Shown here piece by piece: positions 50,450-57,961 of a stretch of DNA of 57,961 nt. The position numbers and the translations under genes are program-made. The DNA is taken from NCBI GenBank assembly GCA_017536695.1, contig JAFXGX010000046.1, positions 1 to 57,961 of the forward strand, given 5' to 3'. The notes under the pieces were generated by a model. The model saw only the letters and a program-made list of their open reading frames with translations. It was not told where the DNA came from and did no database searches. Positions within the stretch are counted from its first letter, which is position 1. Every line of letters starts with the position of its first letter. This DNA comes from Bacteroidaceae bacterium. GTDB lineage: Bacteria > Bacteroidota > Bacteroidia > Bacteroidales > Bacteroidaceae.

Positions 50450-50671
50450 ATGCCACTATTCAGAGTTACAGTAAAGCAATCAAAGTTATCGAGCGGCATA
50501 CGCATTGAGCGTGGAATGTCGGTAGATGTAGTTACAAACTCAATGAGCAACCCATTGACCACCAATGGCGGTCAGGCAGTTGCAGATGCCTTTATGCGTA
50601 TTTACGGAGTTGACATGAAGCGCCTTAATGCACTTAGTACGGTTTATTTGGATGTAGAAAGGATTGGGTAA
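50450..50671 (+). CDS. Small conserved-looking hypothetical protein
   Basis: A 73-aa protein (MPLFRVTVKQSKLSSGIRIERGMSV in part ... YLDVERIG) with a likely all-beta start and a helix in the middle. The start at 50450 is set by the strong AAGGAGG site. I recall similar short proteins in Bacteroides genomes, with no known function. First gene of the operon. Confidence 0.7.
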   Translation: MPLFRVTVKQSKLSSGIRIERGMSVDVVTNSMSNPLTTNGGQAVADAFMRIYGVDMKRLNALSTVYLDVERIG

Positions 50672-50699
50672 AAATGATATTAAAAACAAATCATATTAT

Positions 50700-50999
50700 A
50701 TGGAAAAAGGAGATATTTTAATTGACAAAATTAAATTTGTGAAATTCCACAAGGAGGAACGGATAATACAAGGAAATACATACGGGCAATATTCATCTTG
50801 TTATATTGCTTACTTATCAGAACATAGTAACAGTATTGTTGTCATTGATGAACTAGCAGAAAAGAAACATCCTGAATGGAAAAAGAAAACAATCAATAGA
50901 GCTGAAATCTTATCACAAGAACTAGCAGGAGAGAGCATTAAATTCAAAATTGTAGAAATGTTCACTGATGGAGCCTTTGAAGGGGAAATTACAAAATAA
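50700..50999 (+). CDS. Small hypothetical protein
   Basis: A 99-aa protein (MEKGDILIDKIKFVKFHKEERIIQG...), beta-rich at the N-terminus and charged. ATG 50700 is preferred to a TTG at 50664. No family recognised. It lies 28 nt after the first gene and 22 nt before the GTPase gene. Base composition is clearly richer in A and T from here to 56.5 kb than in the housekeeping genes. Confidence 0.6.
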   Translation: MEKGDILIDKIKFVKFHKEERIIQGNTYGQYSSCYIAYLSEHSNSIVVIDELAEKKHPEWKKKTINRAEILSQELAGESIKFKIVEMFTDGAFEGEITK

Positions 51000-51021
51000 A
51001 TTAACAAATAAATCTTATATT

Positions 51022-51732
51022 ATGGAAGACTATTCACTAGTATGTAATAGTATTACAGACTTATATGAAGTACATTATGCATTTGCTCCATGGTGGATGA
51101 TGGCAGCATCTTTAGGAGTATCACTTTTATGGGGGTTAAAAAAATGGCTTTGGGACACGAAACCTACATCACAGACCAAAAGCGTAGTGATTTTGGGCAG
51201 GAAAGCGTCTGGTAAGACAACACTATGGAATAGACTAAGAGGTTATAATTTTAATAAGAATTATGTAATAACTGCGTTAGATAAAATTGAACAATTTACT
51301 ATAAATAGAGATGACAAACAAGTAATTATACAAGCAACAAAAGATATTGGTGGAGATAAAAAATGGGTTCGCGAATACGAAGAGCTTATTAAGGAAAGAA
51401 CATTCATATTGTTTTTAGTAGATGCAACTGATTCTTGCGAAGATGCTCAAGCCGATATAAGAGCTAGAGTTCAGAAGATATTAAATATTGTCAATAACAA
51501 TAAACTGGATAACGTAGGTTTCCGTATATATATCACACATAGTGATGAATATTTAAGTAAGAATCCCCAAACGACCTATGCTATGATAATAGAACAAATA
51601 AAGAAATGGTTGGATTTGGATAGCATTAAAGCACCTAAAAAGGTAAAATACGAATACTACGCCGTAGACTTATCTTGCGACAAGGATATTGATACCATAA
51701 AAAAAGAAATAATAGATAGTGTGTATGAGTAA
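51022..51732 (+). CDS. Membrane-anchored Ras/Arf-like small GTPase
   Basis: A 236-aa protein. An N-terminal membrane helix (PWWMMAASLGVSLLWGL, about 23-39) is followed by a P-loop GTPase domain: G1 GRKASGKT (59-66), G3 DIGG (108-111), a strand FILFLVDATD (128-137), and ITHSDE (171-176) at the G4 position. G4 reads THSD rather than NKxD, so nucleotide specificity is uncertain. Anchored GTPases of this type occur in predicted bacterial conflict and membrane-signalling systems. Its 3' end overlaps the next gene by 8 nt. Confidence 0.8.
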   Translation: MEDYSLVCNSITDLYEVHYAFAPWWMMAASLGVSLLWGLKKWLWDTKPTSQTKSVVILGRKASGKTTLWNRLRGYNFNKNYVITALDKIEQFTINRDDKQVIIQATKDIGGDKKWVREYEELIKERTFILFLVDATDSCEDAQADIRARVQKILNIVNNNKLDNVGFRIYITHSDEYLSKNPQTTYAMIIEQIKKWLDLDSIKAPKKVKYEYYAVDLSCDKDIDTIKKEIIDSVYE

Positions 51733-52174
51733 AAGTTTATTATGGTATCAGCATCAAGACCCCAAACAGGACGATGTAATGTTCCTCAATGGAAAAATGC
51801 TGACAAAGCAATGTGATATTCAAGAAAACTTCAGTATAATCTCCTTTGTCGCAAATAAAGCTATTGAAAAGCCAACTCCATGGTGTGGCAGAATAAACAA
51901 TCTCTTTTTCTTAAAAGGATTTCTCAACTCAAATGACAATCTTGGGAGAATGATGAGTTTTATCTACATAACAGACAATAAAGACTACAGAGCATCTTGT
52001 ATAACAGAATTACGCGCAGCTGGATTAGCAATGTCCAAAGAAACAGAAAATTGTTTATCTGAAAAATATATAAGATATAGATGCAAGAAGTATTTGACAT
52101 ACATAATCTACATAGCTGGCATATTAACAATATTGACTTGCCTATGTACACTTTTTACTTGTTCAAGAATCTAG
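51725..52174 (+). CDS. Tail-anchored membrane protein next to the GTPase
   Basis: A 149-aa protein starting at ATG 51725, overlapping the GTPase stop. A soluble domain of about 120 aa is followed by one C-terminal membrane helix (YLTYIIYIAGILTILTCLCTLF, in part), so the domain faces the cytosol. No family recognised. The overlap suggests a direct functional pair with the GTPase. Confidence 0.7.
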   Translation: MSKSLLWYQHQDPKQDDVMFLNGKMLTKQCDIQENFSIISFVANKAIEKPTPWCGRINNLFFLKGFLNSNDNLGRMMSFIYITDNKDYRASCITELRAAGLAMSKETENCLSEKYIRYRCKKYLTYIIYIAGILTILTCLCTLFTCSRI

Positions 52175-52207
52175 TCAAACATAAAACACTCAAAAATAAC
52201 AAATACA

Positions 52208-52936
52208 ATGGATAATCTAACAGACATTTTAGTTGTAGTAGATAATGATATGGACTACGGTATCAAACATGGATTTTATGATTACCAAGGAGTACCTTCT
52301 TGCGAAGTAATATCAATTGATGAATTCAAATCCAGAAATCTTATAGCCCCAGCACCAACACTCTGCGGTAAGGACATATATATGCGCAACCCATATACAG
52401 GCTCATTTTTACCAATTACAGATACGGATATTGAAAGGAAAATGAGCGAGAGTAAAGCATTTGCTATACGAGAAGCATTAGTTATGATGGGCGCAAAAGA
52501 CATTGAATTAGTAGAGGACATATCCGACAACACAGCACAACAAATTAATACAGGTGCAAATGTTAAGGCAAATCCTATAGCTCAGGGAGAAGGAAAAGTG
52601 GAATATTCAAATAATATTTCTTTAAATCTAAAATCTATAATTGAAAGTCACGACCCCGAACGAAAGGCTCATTCAATAGACAAGGTGCAAGATTTCTTAA
52701 AGATGCATAGTCTGTTAGATGAGGACAATTTAATTATGCTTACAGAAAGATTTGCTAGGGACGGTAAACTTGCTGGTACTGAAACAGTTTGTATTACATT
52801 TTGTAGTGAGATCAAAAGTGCTCTCAACATTCTCTGTTCCGTTAATTATAAAGTATTTAGCTCAAATTTTGATTTTGAATCACAAAAAAGCAACATACAC
52901 ACAATAAAGAAAACCCTAACTGTCAACTTTGGATAA
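52208..52936 (+). CDS. Hypothetical protein of the GTPase/AAA+ operon
   Basis: A 242-aa cytosolic protein without signal peptide. The first 110 aa are alpha/beta (ILVVVDNDMDYGIKHG, CEVISIDEFKSRN); an Asn/Gln-rich linker follows, then a helical and beta C-terminal half that ends KKTLTVNFG. No known motif. It could be a substrate, sensor or effector of the GTPase; the sequence does not say. Confidence 0.65.
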   Translation: MDNLTDILVVVDNDMDYGIKHGFYDYQGVPSCEVISIDEFKSRNLIAPAPTLCGKDIYMRNPYTGSFLPITDTDIERKMSESKAFAIREALVMMGAKDIELVEDISDNTAQQINTGANVKANPIAQGEGKVEYSNNISLNLKSIIESHDPERKAHSIDKVQDFLKMHSLLDEDNLIMLTERFARDGKLAGTETVCITFCSEIKSALNILCSVNYKVFSSNFDFESQKSNIHTIKKTLTVNFG

Positions 52937-52963
52937 TGTGGCATAAACAATAATGAATCAACT

Positions 52964-53302
52964 ATGAATAACGAATTTGAAAAATTATTAACATCTCTAC
53001 TGGATAAGTATCAAGAATGTGGTGATGTAAATTCCGTAGTAGAGAAGGCTGTAAAAGAAAATGGTGCAACAAAAGAGTGTTCCGACAAAATAGAGAATGT
53101 AAACGACTTACTTGATGCATTTGCCCAAAAGGCTGAATCACTTCAATTGGCAAAAGACAAAGGAAAGAACCGCCGTCAATGGATGGTCTGCGAGTTGGAT
53201 AAGTTAACGGAGAGTCGCAGTGAGGAGGAAAAGACATTGCTTATATCAGAGATTCATAAGACCGGCGAAGAAATTCTCAAAAATTCAATAACACAAGAAT
53301 AA
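52964..53302 (+). CDS. Small helical protein
   Basis: A 112-aa acidic, all-helical protein with coiled-coil character (residues about 1-70) and a basic patch (DKGKNRRQWM). No family recognised. It lies between the 242-aa and 226-aa genes with short gaps, so it is part of the operon. Confidence 0.6.
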   Translation: MNNEFEKLLTSLLDKYQECGDVNSVVEKAVKENGATKECSDKIENVNDLLDAFAQKAESLQLAKDKGKNRRQWMVCELDKLTESRSEEEKTLLISEIHKTGEEILKNSITQE

Positions 53303-53308
53303 TTGGCT

Positions 53309-53989
53309 ATGAAATACGAATCATATAACGATGATAAGAAGTTTTTCGCTCAGGATTGTGAAGAACAAATGCGACTTATGGTGGCAGTTGGCGATGTGTT
53401 AACTGATGATATAACAGAAGAAACAATATCTGTAATAAAAGAGTTTGATTGCGTCAATAAATTCCTTGAATTGCCATTGAATTCACCTGAAGAGGTGAAC
53501 TTGAAAAAGATATTTGCGACAGCTGTGGTAATAGCAAATGAAAAAGACATTCTTCCTTTCAGATTACCAGAAAGTGCTGAGGAAATAGCAAGTTTGGTTG
53601 ATGAGGGTCTGACACGTGTAAAATTGGCTTTCAAACAACAAACAGGAGAAATGGATGAATACGAAGTCACCGACGCGTTAATAGACAAGGCGGCTTCGCT
53701 TGCTATAGCAATTCTTGATTCTGTCATCGATGAAGGTTTGCCAATTATTGCTGAATCCTTATCCAAATTGGCATTGAAACATCCATATACAGCCTCGTTG
53801 GCTCCTTTTATAGAAATTGTTGTTCCATATGTTGCAGAACCCGTAAAGAACGCAATATGTAAAGGAATAAGATTTATTGCAAATGAATCAAAACCAATTG
53901 TCCATAAGGCTATAGATTATGTAAAAGGTAAAGCAAAATCATTTGCTATAAACCTAACAAAAAAGCTGAATCCTGTTTTATTATCCTAA
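53309..53989 (+). CDS. Helical protein with amphipathic C-terminal half
   Basis: A 226-aa protein (ATG 53309; a TTG at 53303 is also in frame). The first 120 aa are acidic and helical. The second half consists of amphipathic helices with a hydrophobic face (LAIAILDSVIDEGLPIIAESL, in part; APFIEIVVPYVAEPVKN) and a basic tail (KGKAKSFAINLTKKLNP). This profile suits membrane surface association or pore formation. Such a role would fit an effector, but this is inference only. Confidence 0.6.
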   Translation: MKYESYNDDKKFFAQDCEEQMRLMVAVGDVLTDDITEETISVIKEFDCVNKFLELPLNSPEEVNLKKIFATAVVIANEKDILPFRLPESAEEIASLVDEGLTRVKLAFKQQTGEMDEYEVTDALIDKAASLAIAILDSVIDEGLPIIAESLSKLALKHPYTASLAPFIEIVVPYVAEPVKNAICKGIRFIANESKPIVHKAIDYVKGKAKSFAINLTKKLNPVLLS

Positions 53990-53999
53990 ATGATAATTT

Positions 54000-55019
54000 A
54001 TGATTCTGACATCAAGGCCCAAACCTGTACGTATAAGGATTACGGTAAGTGGCAAAGAGCATACAACGCTAGCTTCACTTAAAGAGAACATATCGCCCGA
54101 GATAATGGATTTTATTGACGGGCGTTTGCAGAGTTGGTTGGAGAGACAAAATAAGTTTGAGTTAAAGGATGGGATAAACAAAATTTCCGAAAACAGGAAA
54201 ATAAATCCTGAAACTCAATTGTTAGAACTGTACAACCTTTTGTTTTGCGAATCAAAAAGGACTATGTTGGAATTCATTGATTTGTGGGGAGATTACGATT
54301 TAAGGTCAAAGAAGATTGTATATCATTTTATTAAACATCCACATATTAATAATATCGCAAACATAAAGGGTTTATTGAAGTACCATTTACAACTTTTCCC
54401 TATTTGCGAGTGGACGGAACTAATTTGCCCACTTGAGAATTCTGAATTGGAATTTGAATTGGCAAAGAAGTGTGATGATTCAGACAATGTGGTAGAGGCA
54501 ATAAGATTATTTGAAAGAATAATAGCAAGGGATGACTTTCCTGAGGCAAAAGAGTATTATAACGAAAAATATGAGAGGCGTTATTTCTCTGCTAATACTG
54601 AAGAACAATTAAGAGAAATTGTTAAAAATTGGAGTAGATATGAAATACTCGAGCCTAAGACAGAACAAGAAATTAAGGTAAAAAATTTCATAGCAGTTTG
54701 TTACAAAATCATATATACAGAAATCAATGGAGGGAACTATAGAAAAAGCAAACTTTGTGAAACACTATTCCCTTCTGATATACCATATGATGATATTTTG
54801 CGAAATGAGAAGTACCATTTCAGAGCAATAGTCTTCTATTGTTATGGCCATTATAGATATGGAGGTAGTTTTATAAATCTTTTCGAAAGAGAAAAAGATA
54901 AAATTGATGGAGAATATAAATTACGGCATAAAGTTGTTAAGTGTGAAACATCCAATAGCTGTATAAATCAAATCAGTGAGATTATCAATTACATATTATT
55001 TGAAAAGTTTTCCAAATGA
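54000..55019 (+). CDS. Helical-repeat-like protein upstream of the AAA+ ATPase
   Basis: A 339-aa protein. The N-terminal 55 aa (IRITVSGKEHTTLASLKENIS... GRLQSWLERQ) carry the 'TLxSLKEN...GRLxxWL' pattern seen as a front module in several Bacteroidota proteins. The rest is helical and resembles TPR/HEAT-like repeats without a clear consensus. The stop overlaps the AAA+ start (ATGA), which indicates coupled synthesis and possibly an adaptor role. Confidence 0.65.
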   Translation: MILTSRPKPVRIRITVSGKEHTTLASLKENISPEIMDFIDGRLQSWLERQNKFELKDGINKISENRKINPETQLLELYNLLFCESKRTMLEFIDLWGDYDLRSKKIVYHFIKHPHINNIANIKGLLKYHLQLFPICEWTELICPLENSELEFELAKKCDDSDNVVEAIRLFERIIARDDFPEAKEYYNEKYERRYFSANTEEQLREIVKNWSRYEILEPKTEQEIKVKNFIAVCYKIIYTEINGGNYRKSKLCETLFPSDIPYDDILRNEKYHFRAIVFYCYGHYRYGGSFINLFEREKDKIDGEYKLRHKVVKCETSNSCINQISEIINYILFEKFSK

Positions 55020-56518
55020 ACAATACAATAATCGATCGTTTCCATAAATTGATAGATGTTAATACCCCTATTATATATATACAAGATTATGATTTTGTAC
55101 GGGTCGATGAATTAATAGGAAAATGTATCAGGGATAGTTCTGTAAAATACGAATGGAATCCGGCTGTTGGGACAATCAGGTTCAAGGATAAAGAGTTTGT
55201 AAAAAATAATGAACCTTTAACAGATTTCCTCATAAGACATCTCTATGAAGATGATGTCACTGAAGATAAATTCATTGTACTTAAAAACATACATGAATGC
55301 ATAAATGAATCTGCAATCAAGACATTATTGCAATTGATTGCACAAAGGCGATTATATGGGAGCGATTTCAATACTACCATAATCATTGTTTCGCCGGAGT
55401 ATAAAGTTCCACTGGAAATAGAAAAATATGTCTCGTACTTAGAAATTCCATTCCCTGAACCTGAAGAATTGGAAGAGATAATAGATTTACATCTTGATGT
55501 AAATAATTATAATAAAGACAATCTGACAGAAGAAGACCGCAGGGAACTTTTGCAATCATTAAAGGGAATGACTGCATTTGAGGTTGACCGTGTCATTGAT
55601 ATGGCCATGAGTAAGGATGGTTCTTTGAGTGCGAAGGATAAGAGTATGATTCTTGAGCAAAAAAAACAGATGGTCAAAAACTCAGGACTGCTCGAACTGA
55701 TAAACGTTAAAGAGAGTATTGAATCTATCGGTGGATTAGAAACTCTAAAGAAGTATTTAGGCAATAAAGCAAAAATCATAAAGGAACTTGTTAAAGCCAA
55801 TGAGTTTGGTGTCCCGACTCCCAAAGGTGTTTTTATTGTCGGGATGCCTGGTTGTGGCAAATCCTTGTGCGCTAAAGCAGCTGCCTCATTATTTGGGACA
55901 CCACTATTGAAACTTGAAATGGGGAGCATGCTTGGAAAATATGTAGGCGACAGCGAAAATAATTTGCGGCGTGCAATAAAGATTGCAGAGGCAGCTGCAC
56001 CTTGCATATTATGGATTGATGAGATTGAAAAAGGATTCTCGGGTGTTGGAGGCAATAATGATATCATGACAAGAATGTTTGGCTATTTCCTATCGTGGCT
56101 ACAAGACAAGGAGAGTTCTGTTTATGTTATTGCAACTGCAAACAATGCCGATTCCCTACCTCCTGAATTAAAAAGGAAAGGCAGATTTGATGAAATTTTC
56201 TGTGTAAACCTGCCAAGTGATGAAGAACGAAAAGCAATATTCAAAGTACATCTAAGCAAACGACAAGCACCAATTAAGGAAGCACCAGAAAAATTGATTA
56301 AAGAAACTGAAGGATTTAATGGCGCGGACATAGAGGCCGTAGTTTGTGAAGCTATTGAGGCTGCATTCCTGGATAATTGCAATAAAGATAAAAAGAATTT
56401 TGAAGGATTGCTATTAGATATTTCCAAACAAACCAAGAGTATATCAAAATCATGTAAAAAGCAGATTGAAGATATGGAAAAAGCGTTTAAAGAAAACTCT
56501 TTCACAGATGCTTCATAA
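55016..56518 (+). CDS. Ycf46-like AAA+ ATPase
   Basis: A 500-aa protein. Residues 1-215 resemble the degenerate N-terminal AAA-like region of Ycf46 proteins (TPIIYIQDYDFVRVDELI, FIVLKNIHECI, FPEPEELEEII). Residues 235-480 are a canonical AAA+ module: Walker A GMPGCGKS (276-283), pore-loop-like GKYVGDSE (307-314), Walker B ILWIDE (331-336), sensor-1 TAN (374-376) and Arg fingers near RKGRFDE (387-393). It is predicted to form a ring remodelling a partner protein. Last gene of the operon. Confidence 0.85.
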   Translation: MNNTIIDRFHKLIDVNTPIIYIQDYDFVRVDELIGKCIRDSSVKYEWNPAVGTIRFKDKEFVKNNEPLTDFLIRHLYEDDVTEDKFIVLKNIHECINESAIKTLLQLIAQRRLYGSDFNTTIIIVSPEYKVPLEIEKYVSYLEIPFPEPEELEEIIDLHLDVNNYNKDNLTEEDRRELLQSLKGMTAFEVDRVIDMAMSKDGSLSAKDKSMILEQKKQMVKNSGLLELINVKESIESIGGLETLKKYLGNKAKIIKELVKANEFGVPTPKGVFIVGMPGCGKSLCAKAAASLFGTPLLKLEMGSMLGKYVGDSENNLRRAIKIAEAAAPCILWIDEIEKGFSGVGGNNDIMTRMFGYFLSWLQDKESSVYVIATANNADSLPPELKRKGRFDEIFCVNLPSDEERKAIFKVHLSKRQAPIKEAPEKLIKETEGFNGADIEAVVCEAIEAAFLDNCNKDKKNFEGLLLDISKQTKSISKSCKKQIEDMEKAFKENSFTDAS

Positions 56519-56542
56519 GTGCACATTAGCAACAAACACTTT

Positions 56543-56572
56543 TTGTACCAAAACCCGCGGGTTTTGGTACAA
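56543..56572. promoter_or_regulatory. Split palindrome TTGTACCAAA-N10-TTTGGTACAA, right copy (also hairpin-forming)
   Basis: Arms identical to those at 49603-49632, spacer also 10 nt (ACCCGCGGGT), and here the spacer is palindromic too, making a perfect 34-nt palindrome (56541-56574). It could be an operator for the YbjN/Sel1 genes, the terminator of the AAA+ operon, or both; only AAAATTT follows, so it is a weak terminator. Confidence 0.75.
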
Positions 56573-56679
56573 AATTTATCACCCCATTTTTTCTGCTGGA
56601 AATCCACAAAGCATTGTAGAAAATTATCCCCAACTTCGCCACGGGAACGACAAACAACTAACTAAACACATTCAGAATT

Positions 56680-57228
56680 ATGGCGATTTCAACATTTTTT
56701 TCAGGTTTTTCTTTTGTGAAGAACGTAGGCAAGTTGCGCAAGACAGCGATTGATTATTTCAAAAGTGAAGGTATCAAGTGCGAAGTCAAGGATGGCGAAT
56801 TGCTCTTTTGGTTCAAGGACAATGTATATACCCTGCAACTTTACGAGGGTGATGATTATGCGGAATGTGGCATTGTATATGAGTGCAGTGCCGATGAATA
56901 CGCAGCGCTAAGCATTGAGGAGAAGACTTTCATCGCCGACAAGGTGAATACGGATCTGTATAACCATGCCACTGTATATGCTTATAATGATTCAATTAAA
57001 ATTGATTCGACATTCTATTTCACTTCAAAGAAGATGTGGACAGAACTGTTCATAAAGCACTTTAATGAGCTGAACGAGGCTGTTGCTATGGCAATGGATA
57101 TTATCTGTGACAAGATTGCAGATGACGATAAAGATGGTGCGGAAAAGCCCAGGCAAATAGGCTTCTGCGTGCCCGAACAGAACGAGAATACAAATGGCAA
57201 CGATGTTGCTGCAGTTGCTAAAAAATAA
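56680..57228 (+). CDS. YbjN-domain-like protein
   Basis: A 182-aa protein. Residues about 20-140 fit the YbjN/type III chaperone-like fold (AIDYFKSEGIKCEVKDGELLFWF, ALSIEEKTFIADKVNTDL, with a final long helix), and the C-terminus is a flexible acidic/Asn-rich tail. Usually a binding or chaperone module rather than an enzyme. It lies 106 nt after the shared palindrome and 11 nt before the Sel1 gene, so these two are one unit. Confidence 0.65.
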   Translation: MAISTFFSGFSFVKNVGKLRKTAIDYFKSEGIKCEVKDGELLFWFKDNVYTLQLYEGDDYAECGIVYECSADEYAALSIEEKTFIADKVNTDLYNHATVYAYNDSIKIDSTFYFTSKKMWTELFIKHFNELNEAVAMAMDIICDKIADDDKDGAEKPRQIGFCVPEQNENTNGNDVAAVAKK

Positions 57229-57239
57229 AAAGTATTACT

Positions 57240-57961
57240 ATGAATATCGAAGAACTTAAACAGCGCGCAGCCAGCGGCGATGCCGAGGCGCAATATAAGT
57301 TAGGAGAATGCTACTACAATGGCGATGATATAAAGCAGGATGATGAGGCAGCTGTTTTGTGGTTTAAAGAATCTGCCGGGCAGGGCTATACTCCGGCATA
57401 TAAAGCATTAGGGGATTGTTATATTTTTGGCTATGGTGTTGAGCAGGAGTATGAAGAGGCAGTTAAGTGGTGGCGTTTGGCAGCAAAGCAGGGTAACGCA
57501 GAGGCACAAAATAATTTAGCTATTGCTTATGCCAACGGTGACGGTGTTGAGCAAAACTATGAGGAGGCTGTAAAATGGTGGCGTTTGGCAGCAGAGCAAG
57601 GACTCGTTGAGGCACAACATAATTTGGGCTATGCTTATAAGCGCGGTGAGGGTGTTGAACAGAACTTTGAGGAGGCTGTAAAGTGGTATCGCTTGGCAGC
57701 AGAGCAAGGGCTCGTTGAGGCACAATATAATTTAGGCAATGCTTATAAGCGCGGTGAGGGTGTTGAACAGAACTTTGAGGAAGCTGTAAAGTGGTGGCAT
57801 TTGGCTGCAGAGCAAGAGCTCGTTGAGGCACAATATAATTTGGGCTATGCTTATAAGCGCGGTGAGGGTGTTGAACAGAACTTTGAGGAGGCTGTAAAGT
57901 GGTATCGCTTGGCAGCAGAGCAAGGGCTCGTTGAGGCACAATATAATTTAGGCAATGCTTA
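57240..57961 (+). CDS. Sel1-repeat protein (3' end outside the window)
   Basis: The ATG at 57240 opens at least 240 codons of Sel1-like repeats: 36-aa units such as GDAEAQYKLGECYYNGD, then five or more nearly identical units (EEAVKWWRLAAEQGLVEAQ, NLGYAYKRGEGVEQNF). From about 57520 the DNA repeat period is 108 bp with high identity, which suggests recent expansion. Sel1 proteins form superhelical scaffolds for protein contacts. The gene runs off the right edge; no signal peptide is seen. Confidence 0.9.
   Translation, partial: MNIEELKQRAASGDAEAQYKLGECYYNGDDIKQDDEAAVLWFKESAGQGYTPAYKALGDCYIFGYGVEQEYEEAVKWWRLAAKQGNAEAQNNLAIAYANGDGVEQNYEEAVKWWRLAAEQGLVEAQHNLGYAYKRGEGVEQNFEEAVKWYRLAAEQGLVEAQYNLGNAYKRGEGVEQNFEEAVKWWHLAAEQELVEAQYNLGYAYKRGEGVEQNFEEAVKWYRLAAEQGLVEAQYNLGNA

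Overview
The window comes from the chromosome of a member of the Bacteroidales. The evidence is the ATP synthase operon in the order beta-epsilon-I-a-c-b-delta-alpha-gamma, a truncated epsilon subunit, promoters of the TTTG-N19-TAnnTTTG type, few Shine-Dalgarno sequences, and phage proteins of a kind I associate with Bacteroides prophages. No tRNA, rRNA, CRISPR array, insertion sequence or integrase gene was seen.

Layout. 1-4.3 kb: a partial gene, then an aspartate:alanine antiporter and aspartate 4-decarboxylase pair. 4.3-7.6 kb: a two-gene island (DUF4062/P-loop STAND-like NTPase plus a small membrane protein) set exactly against the 3' end of maeB and flanked by a 31-bp direct repeat that duplicates that 3' end. 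7.6-13.8 kb: housekeeping genes maeB, a TIGR02757-family gene, dapA and ligA. 14.0-23.0 kb: phage-type block 1 (portal, a giant internal protein, two small internal proteins, one small divergent gene). 23.1-30.3 kb: the complete F1Fo ATP synthase operon. 30.6-44.6 kb: phage-type block 2 (exported protein, S24/LexA-like repressor, two small genes, tail nozzle, u-spanin, holin, head completion proteins, major capsid protein, scaffold, a putative regulator, two neck-type paralogues, large terminase). 44.6-47.1 kb: housekeeping genes (PhnP-like hydrolase, murB, hemolysin III). 47.2-48.1 kb: non-coding repeats. 48.1-49.5 kb: a putative regulator. 49.7-50.4 kb: two diverged tandem copies of a structured RNA element. 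50.4-56.5 kb: an AT-rich operon with a membrane-anchored Ras/Arf-like GTPase, several unrecognised proteins and a Ycf46-like AAA+ ATPase. 56.7 kb to the end: YbjN-like and Sel1-repeat genes.

The most interesting feature is the phage material. It encodes a head, short tail, packaging and part of a lysis function with intact catalytic motifs. It is split into two blocks around the ATP synthase operon and has no integrase, replication or transposition gene. Its transcription units share one promoter architecture: a 17-nt box (TGTCAWTKCAGCAACCT), then exactly 19 nt, then a T[AT][CT]CTTYG -7 box. This occurs four times, before the internal-protein/portal operon, a small divergent gene, the scaffold-capsid-tail operon and the terminase operon. 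A repressor with a self-cleavage (Ala-Gly) and Ser/Lys site, and two near-identical operators (TGGCTW-N8-TAGCCA with the -7 box as the N8), suggest a cascade: DNA damage, repressor cleavage, expression of a 146-aa putative activator, then the late promoters. I infer a domesticated, gene-transfer-agent-like or otherwise co-opted particle system. A rearranged defective prophage remains the main alternative.

Other candidates are the maeB-linked STAND/membrane island, the tandem RNA with compensatory base changes, the GTPase/AAA+ operon, and a 20-base split palindrome (TTGTACCAAA-N10-TTTGGTACAA) found both before the 48-kb regulator and before the YbjN/Sel1 genes.
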